Part shown: positions 57,640 through 64,000 of the stretch, in pieces
Layout of the letters: each line of letters begins with the position of its first letter
Position numbering within the stretch: the stretch's first letter is position 1
Assembly (NCBI RefSeq): GCF_018449635.1
Contig: NZ_JAAVUV010000013.1
Span: 1 to 64,000, forward strand
Source: Caballeronia sp. dw_276
Lineage (GTDB): Bacteria; Pseudomonadota; Gammaproteobacteria; Burkholderiales; Burkholderiaceae
DNA: 64,000 bases
Direction: 5' to 3'
Notes under the pieces: model-generated
What the model was told of the DNA's origin: nothing
What the model saw: only the letters and a program-made list of their open reading frames with translations
The model's database searches: none
Made by a program: the position numbers and the translations under genes

Positions 57640-57914
57640 ATCGAAGTCTATAGCTGGGCCACGCCGAATGAGCAATGTGGTCAGCATCAATAGCGAGCCC
57701 GTCAGCGCGTACAAGAAAACCTTGAACAAAGCATAGGCCGGTTCGCGCCACCCCACACGCCGATAATGATGTACATCGGAATCAGCGTGGCTTCGAAGAA
57801 CACGTAGAAAAACATGCAGTCGGCGGTCGAGAACGCGCCGATCATCAGGCCCAGTGTTGAGACAAGAATGCGCACCATAGCTAAACAGAAGAGACTTGTG
57901 GATAGAGCCGACAC
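57640..57914 (-). pseudogene. nuoM: Remnant of nuoM (NADH dehydrogenase I subunit M)
   Basis: The minus strand reads FYVFFEATLIPMYIIIGVWG and GANR, then after a frame change near 57745 YALFKVFLYALTGSLLMLTT. This is the conserved NuoM segment around the essential glutamate of TM5 and the next helix. Only about 90 of some 490 residues remain and the frame is broken. No other nuo gene is nearby, so it is a stray fragment. Confidence 0.7.
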
Positions 57915-58066
57915 CAGTAGTTTTTCGCTGACTGGTCATACACAGTTAAGAGTGAGCTCTTAGCTGCTGGTCTAGTTCTCTGTATAACTATTAATTGCAC
58001 ACCAGGTGGAACGCCCCCACTCGGATACGTGGGGAGCATCCCATGTTCTACGTCAGGGTTGGAAGA

Positions 58067-59776
58067 CTAGATGTTCTGCTTGATCATATCAAATACGTCC
58101 GCCGACTGACCGTTTAATATGGCCTTAGCCGAATATAGAGCCATCCCGTACATGGGGCGCAATTCGATTTTCGGCGGCATAACAAGCGTCATCGGATCGA
58201 CTTTGACATTCAACAGCGCCGGACCTGGCTCGTTCAGCCATTGAACGACCGCCTGCTCCAGGCCATCCGCTTTTGTTACCGTCCGTCCCCAAAACCCCAT
58301 TGCCTCTGCGACTTTCCCAAAGTCAGGATTTTGCAGGTCAGTGAACAAAGGGATCATCCCTTCAGACTTCTGCTCAATATCGATAAAGCCTAGCTTGCCA
58401 TTGTCGAAAACGACTATCTTAATAGGCAGTTTTTCTTGCACTGCCGTCATTAGTTCGCCGAACATCATGGCGATACCGCCATCGCCCGACATCGAAATCA
58501 CCTGCCTCCCCGGCTGGCATTTTTGAAGTCCTAGCGCCATTGGCATCGCCGCCGCCATGGTTCCATGAAGAAGGCTTGAAAACACCCGACGTTTTCCATT
58601 CGTTTCGACATGTCGATAAAGCCAAACTGTAGGCGTGCCATCGTCCGCGCAAAAGAGTGCGTCGCTGGCAGCATGCCGATTGATCAATTCCGTGAGATAT
58701 GTCGGCGGGATAGTCCCACTGGCAGATGGAACAGCCTTCTCCCTATGTGACTGTATGGCCTTCTCATGTCGCGATACAAGCTTGTCAAGATAGTCGGTTG
58801 CAGTCCTCCGTTTAAGGCGCGGGAGCAACGCCTCCATCGTTGGCTGAATATCGCCAACAAGCCCTAAGGTAACCGGGTGACGTCGTCCGATGTGATCCGA
58901 CGCAATATCAATTTGAACAATTTTTGCGTTCGCGGGATAAAACTGCTTCCATGCGAAGTCCGCGCCCAACAGGAGCAGTGTTTCACATTCAGCGACTGCC
59001 TGATAGCCAGCTACGCCTCCGATGATTCCCGTCATTCCGACGTTGTAAGGGTTGTTGTGCTCAAGGGCATCTTTACCACGCGACGTGTGTGCGATAGGAG
59101 CCTTCAGCAATTCGGCCGCCGCGAGAATTTCAGCGTGCGCACCACGACACCCTGCACCGCCATATATAACAATCTTTTCGCCCGAATTAAGAATTTCTGC
59201 AGCGCGGTCGAGATCCGCGTCGCTCGGCCGGACGATCGGTGCGTTCGTATGGACCGTGTACGGGGTATCGTCACTGGCGGTCATGTGGGCAATGTCAACC
59301 GGCACAATAAGCACCGCCACGCCGCCTTTTGTGATTGCGGTTTGACAAGCGATAACCGTCTTTCGTCTAGCCTGCTCGGGCGTGATGATGGTGTCGCAAA
59401 AAACCGTGCATGATCCGTAGATTGCCTTGAAGTCCAGCTCTTGCGGAAAGTTGAATCCGATTTCCTCGCTGGCCACCTGTGTTGCGATCAAAATGACTGG
59501 AGCTCGATTCCGATTTGCGTCTACGAGTCCGTTTATGAAATGAAGACTTCCCGGACCGCAACTGCCGGCAACTGCGGTTAAATTTCCGGTCAGCATTGCC
59601 TCCGCTTCGGCGGCAAACGCACCGGCTTCTTCATGCCGCATGTGCACCCACTCAATTTCGCTTTCGCTGATGTGCTGGGCGATTAAATTCAGCGTATCAC
59701 CGACGATGCCATAACAGTGTTTTACCCCTGCCGCAGCAAGCGTTTCTACGATGATTTCAGCGACCTTCTTGCTCAT
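58067..59776 (-). CDS. poxB: Pyruvate dehydrogenase (quinone) / pyruvate oxidase
   Basis: A 569-residue ThDP/FAD enzyme. PYR domain: AAGVKHCYGIVGDTLNLIAQ and the catalytic glutamate in MRHEEAGAFAAEA; FAD-binding middle domain (KIVIYGGAGCRGAHAEILAA); PP domain GDGGIAMMFGELMTAVQEKL followed by VFDNGKLGF. It oxidises pyruvate to acetate and CO2 and hands electrons to ubiquinone, with a C-terminal membrane-binding part. The Shine-Dalgarno is AAAGGAGAG before ATG. It lies 81 bases after cydB in the same direction, so it probably belongs to the cyd operon and feeds quinol to the bd oxidase. Confidence 0.92.
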   Translation of the reverse strand: MSKKVAEIIVETLAAAGVKHCYGIVGDTLNLIAQHISESEIEWVHMRHEEAGAFAAEAEAMLTGNLTAVAGSCGPGSLHFINGLVDANRNRAPVILIATQVASEEIGFNFPQELDFKAIYGSCTVFCDTIITPEQARRKTVIACQTAITKGGVAVLIVPVDIAHMTASDDTPYTVHTNAPIVRPSDADLDRAAEILNSGEKIVIYGGAGCRGAHAEILAAAELLKAPIAHTSRGKDALEHNNPYNVGMTGIIGGVAGYQAVAECETLLLLGADFAWKQFYPANAKIVQIDIASDHIGRRHPVTLGLVGDIQPTMEALLPRLKRRTATDYLDKLVSRHEKAIQSHREKAVPSASGTIPPTYLTELINRHAASDALFCADDGTPTVWLYRHVETNGKRRVFSSLLHGTMAAAMPMALGLQKCQPGRQVISMSGDGGIAMMFGELMTAVQEKLPIKIVVFDNGKLGFIDIEQKSEGMIPLFTDLQNPDFGKVAEAMGFWGRTVTKADGLEQAVVQWLNEPGPALLNVKVDPMTLVMPPKIELRPMYGMALYSAKAILNGQSADVFDMIKQNI

Positions 59777-59857
59777 GATAACTCTCCTTTCGGTGCACTA
59801 AGCACGATATGAACCAATGGGAAAACAACCTTCTTTCTCTGGCTCTAAAACGTAAGC

Positions 59858-60832
59858 CTAAGAGCCGCTAACTTTGCCGCGGAAAATGTAATACTGGTAT
59901 AGGTTGTACCCGATCATTACGGGAAAAATCAGTCCGACTCCGATCAGCATGAATACTAATGTCGACGGATCCGATGCGGTATTAACGATGGGAAGTTTCC
60001 CCGGGATGAAGTCCGGGAAAAGGCTGATTGCCAAGCCTGCAAACGACAAAATAAACAGCGCAACTGATGCGCGAAACGGCGCTTTTGAACTACCCAGATA
60101 CAGTGACGCGATCACGGTTGCGAATGCAAACGCGGCACCAACGGCCAATGTGATAAGAAGGTGAAAAATCCCTGCCTGGCTCCATCGCTCATGACCAATG
60201 TCACTGGCAAACCACGTTGCAGCGGTTAGCACCATTGCGCACACGACCGTAACGAACGCGGACAGGAGAGCGAGCCGGCGAGACCATTGTTCAAGCGAGC
60301 CAACGGTTTTATTCACAAGGAAAGTTGCACCAAGTAGCGAATAGCCCGCTACAACACCGATTGCTGTCACGACAACGAACGCCGTGCTGACTGCGCCAGG
60401 GGTCAACCCCGTGATGACTTCGCCAAGGATCACGCCTTGAGCAATTGCAGCAACCAGGCTCCCAGTCCCAAATACCTTGTCCCAAAGGGGACCGTGATCG
60501 ACGCTGTGGCGGAATTCGATAGCGGCTCCTCGCATGATCAAGCCTGCAATGAGCACCATCACGGGCAGATACAGGTCTTGGAGAATCAGCGCATACGCTT
60601 CAGGAAAAGCGCCGAATAAGGCACCACCGAGCACCACTAGCCACGTTTCGTTTGCGTCCCAGACATGACCGATGGTTTGCACCATCACATCGTGATCCTC
60701 GCGACGTTTGCGCAGCAAGCTTAAGATACCGACGCCAAGATCGAAGCCGTCAGTGATGACATAGAACACCAGCATCAGCCCGATCAAACCGAACCAGGTG
60801 ATGGCAAGCATGGTATGAGTCGAGCTGTCCAT
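59858..60832 (-). CDS. cydB: Cytochrome bd quinol oxidase subunit II
   Basis: A 324-residue membrane protein with about eight helices. CydB signatures: FYVITDGFDLGVGILSLLRK near the start, IGHVWDANETWLVVLGGALF, then AAIEFRH. It pairs with CydA, whose gene ends 28 bases upstream. No cydX-like small gene follows; poxB comes next. Confidence 0.93.
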   Translation of the reverse strand: MDSSTHTMLAITWFGLIGLMLVFYVITDGFDLGVGILSLLRKRREDHDVMVQTIGHVWDANETWLVVLGGALFGAFPEAYALILQDLYLPVMVLIAGLIMRGAAIEFRHSVDHGPLWDKVFGTGSLVAAIAQGVILGEVITGLTPGAVSTAFVVVTAIGVVAGYSLLGATFLVNKTVGSLEQWSRRLALLSAFVTVVCAMVLTAATWFASDIGHERWSQAGIFHLLITLAVGAAFAFATVIASLYLGSSKAPFRASVALFILSFAGLAISLFPDFIPGKLPIVNTASDPSTLVFMLIGVGLIFPVMIGYNLYQYYIFRGKVSGS

Positions 60833-60860
60833 GTGGATTTCTCATCGATAAGTAAGTGGA

Positions 60861-62252
60861 CTAGTATTCGCTCGCTGACGCTGTTTGCGCCTTGACGAGC
60901 GGTGGTGGATTCAGCGTAAGGTCCGGGCCGGCGCGTAGCCAAATGCGCGCAAGGACAGCGAACGTGACTAGCAGTACTACATAGAAAATAAGAAACATCA
61001 CCATGCTCATCGTGACGGACGACGCCGGTACGGCCGAAACAGCGTCCTTTGTTCGCAGCAGACCGTAGACGACCCACGGCTGGCGACCAACTTCACGCAC
61101 GATCCATCCGGCCTCAACCGCGACGTAAGGTAGCGGGATGCATAAAACCCAAGCGAGCAGCAACTTGCGTTGTTCAAGCAGTCGCTCTACGTTGCCACGC
61201 GTCTTTCGTAGAACATACGCAGTCCAAAACGCCAACGCCATAAATGCGACTCCGATACCCGCCATCACCCGGAAGGCATAATAAAGCAGAGGAATCATCG
61301 GCGGCTGGTCGGCAGGCGGGAAATCGGTCAACCCCTTAACCTGGCCATGCGTCGTATGCGTGGCGAGAACGCTCAACATACCGGGCACTTCAATCGACCA
61401 GTCGTTGCGCTGCGTCTCCTTGTTTGGCCACGCAAGCAGCGACCATGATGCACCTGTGCCCGGTGCATTAGTGACCCAATGGCCTTCGATCGCAGCGCCC
61501 TTGGCTGGTTGCATCTTGAACACGCTGCCGCCGCTTGAATCGCCAAGCCAAATTTGGACCGGGGCGACGAACACCAGCACCATCAGCGCAATTTTGAACG
61601 ACCGCGCGAAAAATTCCGGATGACGCCGTTTATACAGATTCCACGCTGAGATGCCAGCGATCACAAACATCCCGGTCTCGATTGCCGCAACCCACATATG
61701 CGTCACACCCCAGACCATGTCTGGATTGAAGATGGCCGCCACATAGTCAGTGACGATGATCTTTCCGTCTGTGACTGTGACCCCTGCTGGCGTCTGCATC
61801 CATGAATTCGCGACCATGATCCAGAATGCTGAGATGCTCGAGCCGAGCGCAACCATTGATGTGGCAAATAAATGCACGCCCCGCGGCACCCGGCTCCATC
61901 CGAGAAGCATCACGCCGATGAATCCTGCCTCAAGCATGAACGCCATGGCGCCTTCGAACCCAAGAATATTGCCGAAGAACTGGCCACTATATCGTGAGAA
62001 TCCTGCCCAATTGGTGCCAAACTGAAACTCCATCGGAATGCCGCTGACGACTCCCACTGCAAAGTTCAGCGCCAGCAACTTGCTCCAAAATCGCGCATGT
62101 CGGTAGTAGCTCACGTTCGCGGTACGAAGCCACAGCACTTCGATCAAAACAAGAAAGGCCGACAAGCTAATAGTCAGTATCGGCCACATAATATGGAAGA
62201 TCGCAGTCATGGCAAACTGCGCACGTGAAAGATCCAGCACGTTATTCAACAT
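60861..62252 (-). CDS. cydA: Cytochrome bd quinol oxidase subunit I (short Q-loop, CIO-like)
   Basis: A 463-residue subunit, shorter than E. coli CydA-I because the quinol loop is short, as in the cyanide-insensitive (CioA) branch. Haem ligands: H20 in AIFHIMWPILTI, H in GVTHMWVAAIETGMFV, and the M in the AFRVMAGIGV region. The GRQPW motif is in REVGRQPWVVYGLLRTKDAV. It oxidises ubiquinol and reduces O2 to water without proton pumping. First gene of the operon cydA-cydB-poxB; a copy of the 59-bp element lies 175 bases upstream. Confidence 0.93.
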   Translation of the reverse strand: MLNNVLDLSRAQFAMTAIFHIMWPILTISLSAFLVLIEVLWLRTANVSYYRHARFWSKLLALNFAVGVVSGIPMEFQFGTNWAGFSRYSGQFFGNILGFEGAMAFMLEAGFIGVMLLGWSRVPRGVHLFATSMVALGSSISAFWIMVANSWMQTPAGVTVTDGKIIVTDYVAAIFNPDMVWGVTHMWVAAIETGMFVIAGISAWNLYKRRHPEFFARSFKIALMVLVFVAPVQIWLGDSSGGSVFKMQPAKGAAIEGHWVTNAPGTGASWSLLAWPNKETQRNDWSIEVPGMLSVLATHTTHGQVKGLTDFPPADQPPMIPLLYYAFRVMAGIGVAFMALAFWTAYVLRKTRGNVERLLEQRKLLLAWVLCIPLPYVAVEAGWIVREVGRQPWVVYGLLRTKDAVSAVPASSVTMSMVMFLIFYVVLLVTFAVLARIWLRAGPDLTLNPPPLVKAQTASASEY

Positions 62253-62426
62253 GTCACACCACCACGCTTTGCCATTGTCGGACTCCAGTTGATGTGCGGC
62301 ATAAAAGGGACCTCAGTCAACAGATTAGAAAGTGGTTCGCTGGCAAAGTTACCCACTTGAAAGTGCGGTCCGCATCACCACAACCGCGAATGCCTTAAAT
62401 TTAATGTGGCAACGGTTCCGTTGATA

Positions 62427-62485
62427 GAGCTACCATCGGCTACTGTGCTCACATGAACCGGTGTGGTTCTAACACCTATGTATAA
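62427..62485 (-). promoter_or_regulatory. 59-bp conserved upstream element, copy B
   Basis: On the minus strand it starts TTATACATAGGTGTTAGA, has CACCGGTTCATGTGA in the middle and ends CCGATGGTAGCTC. It aligns without gaps with the other copies and lies 175 bases before cydA in the matching orientation. Confidence 0.8.
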
Positions 62486-64000
62486 GCGGGAAATGGGACC
62501 CACTACGGACAGATCTAACTGAATAGACTCGCTGTCGCTCTTGAAGCACGCAGCGCTGTTTGATCGAGGGCTTCAATTCAGCCGAGACTTTCCTTAATAA
62601 TGTCGCGCGACGTGGCGACCTTCACCACATCATCTGAATTAGCGGCGAGAGCGTGGCTTCGGCGTTTTCGGCGTGCCCGCCTTAACTCCCGCGTGACCTT
62701 TCGACTAATTTAGGATAGAGCCTCGCCAGTACTGATGCCGAGAATTGCAGCGGGTTGTCGTCATCGAGCCCGATGTCTCGTGCATTTGTGGCCCTCCAAA
62801 AATCGGTACGACGTCGATAGCATGCTTGACAACTTCCTTGGCCTCTTTATGGACCTGTCCCCTGGTCGTCACCACCATTTCTCCGGGCCAATCGACAAGG
62901 AAGCGGGTAAAACCTTCTTAGTTTGAATGTAGTTCCAGTATTGAACACGCGATGTAGCAAATCGAATAACTCGAATTAGTCAAGAACTCGGTAACTCAGA
63001 GGCGCCGTTCGCCCATCCTTATTGACATCCGATCCGAAGTGAGATCCGACGCGCGGCCCGGTGGCTGTCCGCCTTAAGTATGAGCATGCGCAATCCGAGC
63101 CGCTTTTAGTCCGTCGCCTTTCGCTCAATGGTTTCTCGCATTTCGACTTTATGCGTGGAGCGTTGCTCATCGAGGGGCGGCGCGCACCAACTCCGGGTGT
63201 GCGGCAACGCGCTAATAAGGCTTCGGTTATTTAAAATGAGAACCTTCCGGTTTTCCCCATACAAAAAGTTTCTGCGTTTGCAACGCTGATGTACTAGCGG
63301 CAAAATGAACTCATGGAGCCAACTGATCGCCGCCGTAAACACGCGGTTAATTCGCGTTGCCCAAATTTCCATCACCGCTGTAATACCAATTGTCGACCGC
63401 CGCGTGCTGGCATGTGCATACGAACCGGACAATTCAGCCAATACGGCCCAAACAGCCGGATTAATAGCAATCGCATTAGGCAATCTTGTTTCCGTCATAC
63501 GAGCGATATCTGCGTTGTACGTAATAATCGGGACGAACAGTTAAGCCGAGACTCAGCGGCTATCGCCTCGACACCGTAAGCGGTCCTTTCTCATTGCGCG
63601 CCCCGGATGCCAAGACCAGATTTGCCACCGGCGTGCCGTCGAGCACAAAAAAGCCGGGCTTTGACCGATGCGCACATGCAATCGCTGCCACAAAGTGTAT
63701 GAATGCGTCCCGCAGCCTAACCATCGGTAGCAAATAAAAAAGCGCGCGAATGAAGTCTCCTTATGAATCGCGCCACAGAGCAGTTAAAAGAGCGACCGGT
63801 TCCTTGGCTGCCCGTTCAGGTCCGAAAATGCTATCTCGACGTCAGCGGGCGGGGCAATCCGCATAGTGTCATCGATGCTTCGGACGCTTGCATGAACGAC
63901 ATGCACATAAATTCAACGTCGCTTCCGTCCCCTTTTCTCTTAGAATAGCCGTGCTCGCGGCAGGTCGCGGCAGGTCGCGGCGCTTGTATGCGTTTTACTG
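62486..64000. other. Gene-poor end of the window
   Basis: About 1.5 kb with no gene I can support. A 79-codon plus-strand frame at 63305 and a 61-codon frame at 63763 are possible but have no recognisable domain, and only the latter has a CTCC/GAAG-like region before it. A short tandem GGCAGGTCGC repeat lies at the very end (63958-63983). Confidence 0.4.

Noticed and set aside
58015..58034. CCCCAC...GTGGGG hairpin after poxB as a terminator
   Set aside because: Only a 6-bp stem with an 8-base loop and no T-run on the poxB strand; too weak to list.
63305..63544. 79-codon plus-strand frame with hydrophobic stretches
   Set aside because: No ribosome site; an equally long frame lies on the other strand; not enough to call a gene.
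1..64000. CRISPR arrays, tRNA or rRNA genes, replication origin
   Set aside because: No regularly spaced direct repeats with spacers, no cloverleaf-like sequences and no iteron clusters were seen by eye. The only regular tandem repeats are the IS21 terminal repeats.

Overview
The window looks like accessory DNA of a betaproteobacterium of the Burkholderia group (Paraburkholderia, Caballeronia or a relative), on a secondary replicon or genomic island. The evidence is protein style (DUF4148, DUF3331, NodT-type outer membrane lipoproteins, YtcA/HlyD/FUSC efflux), many insertion sequences, several decayed genes and long gene-poor stretches. I saw no tRNA, rRNA, CRISPR array or core housekeeping cluster. 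The assignment is inferred from protein recognition, not from a search.

Layout. 1-2340: end of one IS66 element, then an intact IS3-family element. 2500-5800: a small membrane protein and a leftward pair, an RsbQ-like alpha/beta hydrolase overlapping a PAS hybrid histidine kinase. 6300-9235: a Tn3/IS1071-type transposase. 10000-15100: a secreted hydrolase behind a frameshifted ECF sigma factor, a ruined FixJ-type regulator, and a leftward pair of single-domain response regulator and PAS kinase. 15100-20640: decayed sequence, an IS5-family element, small membrane proteins, a DUF3331 gene and an AraC regulator. 21543-29719: a YdeP-type molybdopterin oxidoreductase and the rightward operon ytcA-hlyD-FUSC-outer membrane factor. 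30135-35865: LysR regulator, IlvX-like ThDP enzyme, coniferyl-aldehyde-dehydrogenase-like enzyme and a frameshifted type II NADH dehydrogenase. 36214-43830: DUF4148 protein, an intact FixJ-type regulator and a leftward RND efflux operon. 44236-54383: one IS66 copy carrying three later insertions. 54906-62252: an orphan FixL-like kinase, a nuoM remnant, and the leftward operon cydA-cydB-poxB.

The main new signal is a 59-bp non-coding element present five times (11562-11620, 24530-24588, 36725-36783, 44043-44101, 62427-62485). By hand alignment 30 of 59 positions are identical in all five. Each copy lies upstream of a gene or operon in the same relative orientation: the ECF sigma remnant and hydrolase, the FUSC efflux operon, the DUF4148 gene, the RND efflux operon, and cydAB-poxB. 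This suggests a regulon joining envelope export with a low-oxygen or stress respiratory branch. The FixJ-type regulator at 36954 beside one copy and the orphan FixL-like kinases are the obvious candidate controllers, but that link is inference.

The second notable structure is the nested transposon. IS66 (8-bp target duplication) was entered by a recombinase-in-trio (RIT) element inside tnpC and by an IS1111-group IS110 element inside tnpA; the latter was then split by an IS21-family element (7-bp target duplication). Removing each insertion restores the reading frame of the gene it broke.
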